DNA of 36,188 nt from an uncultured Eubacteriales bacterium. Lineage in GTDB: Bacteria; Bacillota; Clostridia; Christensenellales; Aristaeellaceae. This document shows positions 28,286-36,091 of the stretch, in pieces. The notes under the pieces are model-generated. The model searched no databases. It was not told the origin of the DNA and was given only the letters and a program-made list of their open reading frames with translations. Made by a program: the position numbers and the translations under genes. The stretch is from NCBI GenBank assembly GCA_900316415.1, contig ONCV01000024.1:1-36188 (forward strand). Reading direction: 5' to 3'. Each line of letters starts with the position of its first letter. The stretch's first letter is position 1.

Positions 28286-29245
28286 TTACTTTCCTCCCTT
28301 CGCCTGCTTCGGCTCCCGATCGTTCAGCAAGTAACGGATCAGCAGGGAACCAATAATGATGATACCGAACAGTACAACACTGGCCGCGCTCGCCATGTTG
28401 AAATTCCGGGAACCGGTGAAGCCCTGCATATAAATGAACCGGGCCACGGTGTTGGTCGTCTCGTTAGGGTTGCCCTGGGTCATCATGTGCGGAATATCGA
28501 ACATGGTCAAGCCGCCTACAAGCGAAGTGGTCAGGTTGTAGATCAGAATGGGCTTGATCAGCGGAAGAGTAATCTTCCAGAAGATCTGGCGGCTGGTGCA
28601 TCCGTCCACCAGCGCCGCCTCAAACAGGCTTGGATTGATACCGCTGATACCGGCAATCATAACGATCATTGTATTGCCCGTCCACATCCACCACTGGATG
28701 AAGGAAATCAGGCCCCGGCTCCAGGCGACGGACCGGAAAAACTCGGTCGGCATGTTCGCCATGCCGGATGTCTGCATGAAGGTGTTGATTGGCGCAACGG
28801 GGAAACTGAACAAACTCATGAACAGCATACCGATGGTAGCAGCCGTAATGATGTTCGGCATAAAGATCGTCACCTTAAAGAAGCCCTGCGCCTTCAGGTG
28901 AATCCGGCTGTCCGTGAACCATGAGGCAAGGATCAAAGCCATCCCCAGCTGCGGTACAAAGTTGAAGAACCAGATGATAACCGTATTCCCCAGAGCACCC
29001 CAGAACTTGGAATAGACCAGACTGGAGGGATCAAACAGCTGGCGGAAATTTTCAAAGCCGATAATGCTGTTATTCAGTACCTTTTCCCAGCCCACCGCAT
29101 CTGTCAGGGATGTCCGGAAGGTGAAAAAGATCGGATAGAGTTGGAAAATCAGGAAGGTAATAAAGAACGGCGCGATGAAAAAGTATCCGTATCTGCTGTA
29201 GCTGATGGATTTTTTTCTCACCGTTTTCGTCTGCACGTTCTGCAT
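28286..29245 (-). CDS. Sugar ABC transporter permease (MalF-type)
   Basis: The 319-residue inner-membrane protein has about six helices, the first at about 21-41. Its EAA loop EAALVDGCTSRQIFWKITLP (209-228) contacts the ATPase. With the MalG-type partner it forms the channel of a CUT1-type carbohydrate or oligosaccharide importer. The ATG at 29245 is preferred because AAGGGG lies seven bases upstream; a 15-codon upstream extension is possible. It lies 180 bases after the substrate-binding protein gene, with two hairpins between them that probably reduce expression of the permeases relative to the binding protein. No ATPase gene is nearby, so a shared MsiK-type ATPase encoded elsewhere is expected. 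Confidence 0.93.
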   Translation of the reverse strand: MQNVQTKTVRKKSISYSRYGYFFIAPFFITFLIFQLYPIFFTFRTSLTDAVGWEKVLNNSIIGFENFRQLFDPSSLVYSKFWGALGNTVIIWFFNFVPQLGMALILASWFTDSRIHLKAQGFFKVTIFMPNIITAATIGMLFMSLFSFPVAPINTFMQTSGMANMPTEFFRSVAWSRGLISFIQWWMWTGNTMIVMIAGISGINPSLFEAALVDGCTSRQIFWKITLPLIKPILIYNLTTSLVGGLTMFDIPHMMTQGNPNETTNTVARFIYMQGFTGSRNFNMASAASVVLFGIIIIGSLLIRYLLNDREPKQAKGGK

Positions 29246-29289
29246 ACATCCACCCCTTTTCATTTTTGCGGGATCGACTTCCCGCTCCA

Positions 29290-29339
29290 AAAGCTTTCCC
29301 CATAAGGGCCAAAATGCTTCCCCTTATGGGGAAGGCTTT
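29290..29339 (-). other. Long inverted repeat before the permease genes
   Basis: Arms of 19 bases (29290-29308 and 29321-29339) pair with one mismatch around a 12-base loop. The structure lies just upstream of the MalF-type ribosome binding site and after the terminator at 29352-29386. It may stabilise the processed permease mRNA or act as a second partial terminator. Confidence 0.6.
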
Positions 29340-29351
29340 CGTGTATCAATG

Positions 29352-29386
29352 AAAAGGGGCCGCGCCGCCGTTCGCTGCGCGGCCCC
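29352..29386 (-). terminator. Partial terminator after the substrate-binding protein gene
   Basis: GGGGCCGCGC (29356-29365) pairs perfectly with GCGCGGCCCC (29377-29386). On the minus strand it is followed by TTTTC. It lies 39 bases past the stop of the binding protein gene, a common arrangement that gives more binding protein than permease. Confidence 0.75.
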
Positions 29387-29425
29387 CATGACTTCAGTCA
29401 GCAGTTTCCTGACTTCAGTTCAGAA

Positions 29426-30787
29426 TTATTCCACAGTGATCGTCGTGATCTGAGCCGCCACAGCAGCCTTGAATTCAGCCAGGCAGGTGTCCAGATCCTT
29501 CTCACCCTTGGTGTAAGGAGTGGTCACATAGTCGTTGAACAGGCTGTTGATGGTGTCATCATATTCACTCATCAGAGAACCGTTCGCCAGAGCAGCGGCC
29601 TTGGCAAAGATGGCGTAATGATCCTGTCCGCCCAGGAAGGGATTCGGATGATCGCCTTCAGCCAGATACTTCTCCACGGCAGTGGCGGAGCCCACGAAGT
29701 CTCCGGAATCATGCGCGTAGGTCAGCAGCCAGTCTTCATTCAGGGAGAAGAAGTAGATCAGGTCATGCATGGCAGCCTTCTTGGCATCATCAGCAACAGC
29801 AGCCTTCGCAGCATTGATGCCCATCCAGGTGCCGCCCCAGCTGTAGGCGGTGGGTCCTTCGACCATGCGCCAGTCGCCGTAGGTACCATTGTTCTCATCA
29901 GAAACTTTCTTCAGCTCTTCTTCGCTAAGGTCTCCGGAGGCTCCGGGAGCGCAGTTGGGCTTCAGCGTGTAATGCAGGCCCCAGGTCGGCAGCAGATAGC
30001 ACAGGGTCTCGTTGACACCCTGCATGCCGGCGAACCAGGTCTCGGTCCACGCAGCACCCTTCTGGGTCAGGTCATCCTGCTCCAGGGTCTTGCACAGTTC
30101 TTCGAAGTCCAGCAGCTCGTCGTCCACAACCAGCTTGCCATCCACAACCCAGGGCTGGCTGCGCTGATACTGATAGGCGTTCCAAATGTCGCCGGAACCG
30201 GTGACCATCTTGCAGGCGCCTTCAGACTTTTCTTTCAGCTCTTCAGCAGTCTCCAGGAAGGTGTCCCAATCCTTGACCTTCTCCTGGAACTCTTCCGGAG
30301 TGGTCACGCCAAGATACTTCTCGGCCAGAGAGGCACGATACATCAGAGCGCCAGGAGTGGACTGCCAGGACAGGCCCTTCTGCACGCCAGCGGAATTCTG
30401 GCCGATCTGAGCCATGACCGGGAACGCAGTGGCGAGCTCTTCATCGGTAAAGCCGATCGTCTTCAGATCGCCCGTCCAGTCGGACTCGACATAGTGCTTC
30501 ACGAAGGCAGCTTCCAGCGTGAAGATGTCGGGAGCTTCCTCACTGTCCGCAGCAGAACCCAGCAGGTTGTCCACCTTGGTGGTATAGGCGTTACCATCGG
30601 TAGGATAGATCTGGAACTCAATGTCCAGTTCGGGATGATCAGGCAGATAGTACTTCTCGATCATGCCCTGCAGCTCGTTGGTGAAAGACCAAACAACCAG
30701 CTTGATCTTCGCGTCGTCAGCGGAGGCAAAGCTCATGCAACCAAGCACAAGCGCCAGCGCCAGAACCAGTGACAGAACCTTTTTCAT
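29426..30787 (-). CDS. Sugar ABC transporter substrate-binding protein
   Basis: The 453-residue extracytoplasmic protein captures a sugar for the permeases at 26803-29245. It has a classic signal peptide, MKKVLSLVLALALVLG, followed by CMSFASADDAKIKLVVWSFT. Either lipid modification at the Cys (VLGC) or cleavage after ASA is possible. The mature part starts with a KLVVWSFT strand, as in extracellular solute-binding family 1 proteins, and contains SWGGTWMGINAAK and Trp-rich sites. Codon use looks more even than in the neighbouring GC-rich genes, which suits high expression. AAAGGAGGAACC precedes the ATG. Transcription begins about 150 bases upstream, leaving a long leader with two hairpins. Confidence 0.94.
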   Translation of the reverse strand: MKKVLSLVLALALVLGCMSFASADDAKIKLVVWSFTNELQGMIEKYYLPDHPELDIEFQIYPTDGNAYTTKVDNLLGSAADSEEAPDIFTLEAAFVKHYVESDWTGDLKTIGFTDEELATAFPVMAQIGQNSAGVQKGLSWQSTPGALMYRASLAEKYLGVTTPEEFQEKVKDWDTFLETAEELKEKSEGACKMVTGSGDIWNAYQYQRSQPWVVDGKLVVDDELLDFEELCKTLEQDDLTQKGAAWTETWFAGMQGVNETLCYLLPTWGLHYTLKPNCAPGASGDLSEEELKKVSDENNGTYGDWRMVEGPTAYSWGGTWMGINAAKAAVADDAKKAAMHDLIYFFSLNEDWLLTYAHDSGDFVGSATAVEKYLAEGDHPNPFLGGQDHYAIFAKAAALANGSLMSEYDDTINSLFNDYVTTPYTKGEKDLDTCLAEFKAAVAAQITTITVE

Positions 30788-31113
30788 AGTGGTTCCTCCT
30801 TTAAAATTTGCGGCTTAGCCGCATATTTCTCCAACAGCGTTCCCGCTGTTTTCGACGCACATAACGTTCCCTCTCTAACAGGATGAAAGAAAAAGGAACG
30901 CAAAGAGACCCTAGATCCTATCCAGTGTCTCTCTCAGCTGAGGGTGAGTATACTCCTTTCGGATGTAAATTGCAAGAGGCTTCCGTATGTTCTTTTTCCA
31001 TTTTGTATGTTTCTTCTTCGTTTTCTTTCATGTGCGTTATGATTCAAGGTGTTGAAGGAATCTCTCGTTATAATTCAGTCGGGATGCAGTATGTCGTACA
31101 CTGTGTTTTTCCT
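30788..31113 (-). promoter_or_regulatory. Promoter and long leader of the sugar transporter operon
   Basis: On the minus strand TTGCAA (30970-30975) and TATACT (30947-30952) with a 17-base spacer form a near-consensus promoter. A palindrome, CTCAGCTGAG (30933-30942), lies at the expected start site and may be an operator. The leader of about 150 bases then has two hairpins close to the gene, one with arms AACAGCG/CGCTGTT and one with arms TGCGGC/GCCGCA. The stretch from 30976 to 31113 is AT-rich and holds no gene I can support. Confidence 0.65.
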
Positions 31114-31272
31114 TCACCCGCAGGTGGCGATCCGCCTTCCGTGCATCAGCACGCTGACACCGGCCTGGTGTCCCTCGGGATAGATGTCGTCAAAGGCCAT
31201 CACGTTTACGCCGTGATGGCGGAAGTATCCGCGTTCTTTTTCCAGCCGGAGGCCGGTTTTGGGATCAGACAT
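31114..31272 (-). pseudogene. Truncated N-terminal gene fragment
   Basis: A 52-codon frame starts with a good ribosome binding site (GAGAGGAA) at an ATG at 31272 and reads GYFRHHGVNVMAFDDIYPEG then HQAGVSVLMHGRRIATCG before a stop. It looks like the beginning of a much longer, probably carbohydrate-active extracellular or cytoplasmic enzyme; in proteins I recall with this opening the text continues past ATNG. Here it breaks off at that point into AT-rich non-coding sequence. I read it as the 5' scar of a deleted gene that once lay between the sensor gene (89 bases upstream) and the transporter operon. The family call is uncertain. Confidence 0.5.
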
Positions 31273-31361
31273 GCAGGTATTCCTCTCTGTTCGTCGTTCA
31301 TGGGGCGGAAGCATCCTCAAGGGATCCGGTTTCTCAGGGGGCTGCGCCGGCGCCACGGCCG

Positions 31362-33281
31362 TCATTCTTCTCCATCCCTTTTCCGCGTCACCGGTTCCGA
31401 TCCAGCCGCCTCTTGATCCTGCCTGCGTCGCTTGTCCTCGTACATGGCCCGGTCCGCCCGGGTCAGGTACAGGTCAATGCTGTCCTTTTCCCCGGGGATG
31501 GCCGCGTATTCGCCGAAGCTGGCGCTGATTTCCGCGATCCAGGGCTCCTCCCGGTTCAGTTCGGTGAGGAATCTCCTTGCGTTCTGCAAGATTTCCTCCG
31601 CCGCCTCCGGGGAGGATACGATGCCGTATGCCAGGAATTCGTCGCCGCTGATGTGCACGGGATGAATGCCATATTCCTGCAGCCGCTCCATGGCCCTTCC
31701 CATGCGGCAGATGGCCTGATCCCCGGCCAGATGGCCGAACTGATCGTTGATCTTCTTCATGTGATTCATGTCCGCGCTGAGCAGCAGGAAGACGGAGCCC
31801 TCCTTCCTGGCCTGCTCCAGCAGCCGGGGAGAGCGTTCCATGAAGCCTCTGCGGTTCAGCATGCCGGTCATGATGTCATGCTCGGACATGGCCTCCATTT
31901 TCCGGGCATAGTTCCGCAGGCTGTGCTGCAGATACAGGCTGGTCAGGGTGCCGTTGAGCAGCATCAGCAGGGAGTAAAGGGGCTGCCCCGCGGCCGGGCT
32001 CATCTCCATCGCCACGTATCCGAAGTTCCGGTCCCGGTAATACAGCGGGCAGAACACCAGGGCCAGCGGCGCGGCCGGCTCCCCGTCCACCGCCGGAACC
32101 AGCTCCCGGGTCGGGAACAGCGTTATCGGCAGCACGCGGTCTCCCCGGCATCCGTACAGCAGGAGCATCTCCTCCGGATAGGCGTGCTCCTGTTTTCCGG
32201 GAGAAACATCCCGGCTCAGGGCCGGATGGACGCAGAGATACAGTTCCCGGATGCCCATGGCCCTGACGAACTGATCGAGCTTCCCGTGGGCGTCCGCCTC
32301 GTCCACCGCGCCGGAAAGGCTTCCATAGAACATGCTGATCAGCATCAGCATCCCCTCCGTGCTTCGGCGGCTGGTCCGCACGCTGCGCATGACCGTCCGC
32401 GTGATGGGGCGGGGGGAGGGACAGCCGCAGCTGATATCGTATTCCGGAATGGTGGGCAGAAGCAGATCCGTTTCCGCCGGTGTTTCGCCGCGCAGGCAGG
32501 CTTCCAGGATTTCCACCGCCCGCCTTGCCGCATCCCCGATCGGCCGGCGGATCGACGTCAGGCCGCGGGCTCCGGCCTCCCGGAGGGCGTCGAAGCCCGT
32601 CACGAGAACTTGATCCGGAACATTGTAGCCGTGCTCCTGCAGGTATTCCACCACGCCGAAGGCCATGTCGTCATTGCCGCAGAGAATCGCGTCCGGAAGG
32701 CCCTCCTCCCGTTCCAGGAGCTGCTTCGCGCAATCCCGCCCGCTCTGATGAATCCATTCCCCCTCAAAGATATCCTCCCGACGCATTTCCAGCCCGTTCT
32801 CCCGCATGGCCTCCTGGCAGGCAAGCAGTCGGGTCATGGCCACCAGCTGGTTCAGCGGTCCGCTCAGATAGACGATCCGCCGGGCGCCGTGCTCCCGGAT
32901 GACATGGTTCGTCAGCTGCCGGACGGAAACCGTGTCGTCAAACTGAATGGTGATCGCGCGGTTGTCCGGCACATCGATGGAAATATGCGGTTTCCCCGCG
33001 AAATGATGCAGGATCTGCTGCGCCTTGCGCAGCGTGACATCGTCCGCAAAGGTCGCCCGGAGGGAAATGACGCCGTCGAAATCGCTCATCAGCGGCAGGT
33101 CAAAGATCGCCCCTTCGCCCTGGTCGCTGGTGGAGACGCTGACGTTCATATATCCCTGGCAGTTGAAGACGCACACATCCAGATCCGCCTCCGCCGCCGC
33201 GGCGAAAACGCCGGTCACGAAATCTCTCTGATACTCCCGGTCAATGCTGGCCATCAGAACCGCAATCCGCTTTCGACTCAT
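31362..33281 (-). CDS. LacI-type sugar sensor fused to GGDEF domain
   Basis: The 639-residue protein begins directly with a type I periplasmic-binding fold of LacI/GalR kind (about 4-275, with RIAVLMASIDREYQRDFVTG and DAILCGNDDMAFGVVEYLQ). It has no helix-turn-helix head and no signal peptide, so it senses a ligand in the cytoplasm without binding DNA. A middle region (about 290-450) of unknown fold follows. The C-terminal GGDEF domain (about 465-615) has MNHMKKINDQFGHLAGDQ and the variant motif SGDEF (545-549). That variant can still be active in known cyclases, but activity is unproven. It overlaps the upstream EAL gene by four bases (33278-33281), so the two are coupled. It lies upstream of a sugar transporter operon on the same strand. 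Confidence 0.88.
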   Translation of the reverse strand: MSRKRIAVLMASIDREYQRDFVTGVFAAAAEADLDVCVFNCQGYMNVSVSTSDQGEGAIFDLPLMSDFDGVISLRATFADDVTLRKAQQILHHFAGKPHISIDVPDNRAITIQFDDTVSVRQLTNHVIREHGARRIVYLSGPLNQLVAMTRLLACQEAMRENGLEMRREDIFEGEWIHQSGRDCAKQLLEREEGLPDAILCGNDDMAFGVVEYLQEHGYNVPDQVLVTGFDALREAGARGLTSIRRPIGDAARRAVEILEACLRGETPAETDLLLPTIPEYDISCGCPSPRPITRTVMRSVRTSRRSTEGMLMLISMFYGSLSGAVDEADAHGKLDQFVRAMGIRELYLCVHPALSRDVSPGKQEHAYPEEMLLLYGCRGDRVLPITLFPTRELVPAVDGEPAAPLALVFCPLYYRDRNFGYVAMEMSPAAGQPLYSLLMLLNGTLTSLYLQHSLRNYARKMEAMSEHDIMTGMLNRRGFMERSPRLLEQARKEGSVFLLLSADMNHMKKINDQFGHLAGDQAICRMGRAMERLQEYGIHPVHISGDEFLAYGIVSSPEAAEEILQNARRFLTELNREEPWIAEISASFGEYAAIPGEKDSIDLYLTRADRAMYEDKRRRQDQEAAGSEPVTRKRDGEE

Positions 33282-35989
33282 GCTCTTTCCCCCGCTATGC
33301 CTTTCTTGTCCGAAAGGGTCGTCAGATAAAGCCGATGATTCTCACAGCTGTACAGCAGGAACACCCGGACCTCCGCCATCACCGGCCCGCCGTCCTCCCG
33401 CCGGATTTCCATCCATCCTTTTGCCCCGTCCAGCGGATGCTGATCCGCGGCGCGGATGACGTCCCGCAGGTTTCCCTCCGCCCCGTCGCTGAACTGTCGT
33501 TCCAGCCGCCGCACGCTCTCCGCATGCTCCTGCGGGGTTCCGGTCAGCGCGCCGAACTGCTCGTTCATCTGGAGCAGCTGGAATTCTCCCCGCTCCTTCC
33601 GGAAGATCGCCGCCGGACCGATGATATGGTCCAGCAGCACATCGCTCACCATGCCCTCCCGGATCATACTGCGGAGGGCCAGATGGCTGCTCTGCAGCTG
33701 ATCCTCCCGCCGGGGAGGCTGCCCGACAATTTCCGGCCGGCACAGCAGCATCTCGAAGCTTTCCTTCGGCATGGGATGATAGAAATAGAATCCCTGGGCG
33801 TAATTGTCCCCGATGGCGATCAGGTTTTCCCGCTGCTCCTCGGTCTCCACGCCCTCGGTCACCACCATCATGCCGATCATATGCGCCATGGAGACCACAG
33901 CCTCCACAATGCTGACCGCCTTTGCGTCCGCGGACTTCCGGCTCATGAAGCGGACATCGGTCTTCAGCACGTCGAGCTGCATCGTATGCAGCATGCTCAG
34001 GGAGGAGCTTCCGGACCCAAAGTCGTCCATCAGGAGGCGGAAGCCGGCGGTATGCAGCCGGTCCACCGCCTCCAGAATGCTGTCCATGTTGTCCGTGAAG
34101 GCGCTTTCCGTAATCTCGATGCCCAGCAGCGAGGCGGGAACATCATATTTCTCCAGCAGCCGGATGAAGTGCTCCGCGATATCCGTAAAATAGAAATCCA
34201 CCCGGGACACATTCACCGAAACCGGCACCGGCTGAATTCCCCGGTCGATGAGGCTGCGCAGCCATTTCACGACCGATTCCCAGACCACGCAGTCCACGGC
34301 AAAGATGTAGCCCGTCTTTTCCAGCACCGGAACGAACCGGGAGGGAGGCACCACTTCCTGCCCCCGCTGCCACCGGACCAGGGCCTCCCCGCCGATGATC
34401 CGGCCGGTCCGGTCGTTGACCTGCGGCTGGATATAGAAGATGAATTCATTCCGCGGCAGCGCCTCCTTCACGTCCATCAGCAGGATTTTGTCCTCCTTCT
34501 GGTGCCGGAAGTGTTCCGCGTCATAGAAGCGGTAGTGCTCCATGTAGCTGCCCTTGATCTCGCCGAGCGCGGTCAACGCCCGGTCATACATGGTGACCAT
34601 CATCTCCAGCCGGTCATAGGAAATATAAATCCCCATGACGGGAGCAAAACCATCCGCGTATTTCAGATCCGCGAAGATCCCCTCGATAAAGGATTTCAGC
34701 TTTTCCGTCTCCGTCATCGGCGCGGGCACCATCAGGCAGAAATTGTCCCCGCCCAGGTATCCGGCCACGCCGCCCTGTTTCTCCGCCTCCATCTCCAGGG
34801 AAGCGGCAATCTCCTCCAGCAGCAGGCTGCCTGCCCGCCGGCCGAAAATATCGTTGTACAGCTTGAAGTAGTTGACATCAATCACCGCCGTCAGGATCGG
34901 CTGGTCAAAGATCTGGCTCAGGAACTGATCCGCCCTCCGGAAGAAGGCATCGCCCCGGGGCAGCAGAATCCGCGCGCGGGTCTGCTCCTCTCCCCATCCC
35001 GTCTCCGGCGCCGCGTTCTCCGGCTGGCTGGTTTCCTCCTCCATCCGCTTCCGCTCGTTCATCGTCAGCAAATGGGCCTGCCGGATCATGCTTTCGATGG
35101 CCTCCTCGCTGTCCCCGCAGCTTTCGCGGTAAAGCGCAGCCATAGCGACCTGCAGATCATGCTCCCGGAAAAGCCGGCCCAGAAAATCCGCTCCGCTCCG
35201 GAAGGCATTTTCCTTCTCCTCGGGCTGGAGCACCAGAAATTCATCCCGGGAGACGCGGAATACGTTCTTTTCGCCGAAAAACTCCGTCAGCACGTTTCCC
35301 GCCTGCACAAACATCATTTCCGGCTGCAGATGAAGCGGCCGGGAATCGGCCTCGATCCAGCCGATCACCTCGCAGCTGATGACTCCCAGGCTCGCCGCCG
35401 GATTCATCCGGTCGATGATTTCCTGCAGCCCCTGCCGGTTTCCGGCGCCGGTCAGCCGGTCCGTATAGCCCACATGGCGCAGCCGGCGAACCAGCTGATC
35501 CGCGTAGACCAGGGAGGACAGAATATAGCGCATGCCCGGCAGAATGACCTCCGTGTCATCGAACATGGCTTCGTTCGGGTTTTCCAGCACAAAGAAGCCC
35601 AGGGTTTTTCCGTGAAAGGCCAGCCGGGAAAGGACGACGGAATGCACCTGCTGGGATTCGAAGAATTCAAAGAGGGGGGCGTCCTTCTCCCGGATCTCCT
35701 TCAGGTCCCGGATCCAGACGCACTCGTCCCGCTTCATCCGCTCCGGCCAGCTTCCGAAGCTGCTCAGCGGCACGCTCTGCAGCATCTCCTGCTCCGGCAG
35801 CACGTTTTCCGCGCACCATTCATGCGTATTGTCACAGGTTTCGTCATGATTCAGCTCAAAAACGGAGATCCGCCCGCATCCCAGCTCTTCCCCCAGGCAT
35901 CGGAGCAGATCCAGCAGCGTGTCCCTGCTGGCCGTATAGGCAAATGCTTTCTCAAAGGCGCGATTCAGCGCGTTGTTCATAGTACTCAT
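33278..35989 (-). CDS. GAF-GGDEF-GGDEF-EAL-PAS-like c-di-GMP phosphodiesterase
   Basis: The 903-residue cytoplasmic protein has a GAF-like domain (10-165), a first GGDEF domain with the motif changed to SRDEF (247-251), and a second with GGDNF (413-417). A full EAL domain (about 505-750) follows, then a PAS-like tail (about 785-895). EAL catalytic residues are visible: E535 (EALVRW), N593, E625 (EITESAF), D655/D656 (DDFGSG), K676, E712 (TEGVETEEQ) and Q732. It should hydrolyse c-di-GMP, while the two altered GGDEF domains probably only bind GTP or pair. AAGGAG lies 13 bases before the ATG at 35989, a long spacing; an ATG three codons on is an alternative. Its stop overlaps the sensor-GGDEF start, giving a coupled opposing pair. 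Confidence 0.9.
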   Translation of the reverse strand: MSTMNNALNRAFEKAFAYTASRDTLLDLLRCLGEELGCGRISVFELNHDETCDNTHEWCAENVLPEQEMLQSVPLSSFGSWPERMKRDECVWIRDLKEIREKDAPLFEFFESQQVHSVVLSRLAFHGKTLGFFVLENPNEAMFDDTEVILPGMRYILSSLVYADQLVRRLRHVGYTDRLTGAGNRQGLQEIIDRMNPAASLGVISCEVIGWIEADSRPLHLQPEMMFVQAGNVLTEFFGEKNVFRVSRDEFLVLQPEEKENAFRSGADFLGRLFREHDLQVAMAALYRESCGDSEEAIESMIRQAHLLTMNERKRMEEETSQPENAAPETGWGEEQTRARILLPRGDAFFRRADQFLSQIFDQPILTAVIDVNYFKLYNDIFGRRAGSLLLEEIAASLEMEAEKQGGVAGYLGGDNFCLMVPAPMTETEKLKSFIEGIFADLKYADGFAPVMGIYISYDRLEMMVTMYDRALTALGEIKGSYMEHYRFYDAEHFRHQKEDKILLMDVKEALPRNEFIFYIQPQVNDRTGRIIGGEALVRWQRGQEVVPPSRFVPVLEKTGYIFAVDCVVWESVVKWLRSLIDRGIQPVPVSVNVSRVDFYFTDIAEHFIRLLEKYDVPASLLGIEITESAFTDNMDSILEAVDRLHTAGFRLLMDDFGSGSSSLSMLHTMQLDVLKTDVRFMSRKSADAKAVSIVEAVVSMAHMIGMMVVTEGVETEEQRENLIAIGDNYAQGFYFYHPMPKESFEMLLCRPEIVGQPPRREDQLQSSHLALRSMIREGMVSDVLLDHIIGPAAIFRKERGEFQLLQMNEQFGALTGTPQEHAESVRRLERQFSDGAEGNLRDVIRAADQHPLDGAKGWMEIRREDGGPVMAEVRVFLLYSCENHRLYLTTLSDKKGIAGERA

Positions 35990-36034
35990 GAGGCGCGGGG
36001 ATCTCCTTGGCTTTTTGATTTCTTTCCTTTGATT

Positions 36035-36063
36035 TTATCATATCTGGACGGAAATATCCATCC
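36035..36063 (-). promoter_or_regulatory. Possible promoter and operator of the c-di-GMP pair
   Basis: On the minus strand a TATGATAAAAT stretch (36035-36045) offers a -10 box. An inverted repeat, GGACGGA/TCCATCC (36046-36052 with 36057-36063, one mismatch), lies directly upstream where a -35 box would be. No consensus -35 is seen, so an activator is possible. The intron end lies about 30 bases further upstream. Confidence 0.4.
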
Positions 36064-36091
36064 GTTTTGAAAACTTCCGGGCCATAAAACA

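Noticed and set aside
30918..31031. A 37-codon frame (minus) overlapping the transporter promoter
   Set aside because: No ribosome binding site before its ATG, and it covers the -35 and -10 boxes.
33335..36070. 911-codon plus-strand frame opposite the EAL gene
   Set aside because: Antisense shadow with His/Pro/Arg/Gln-rich sequence; all conserved motifs are on the minus strand.
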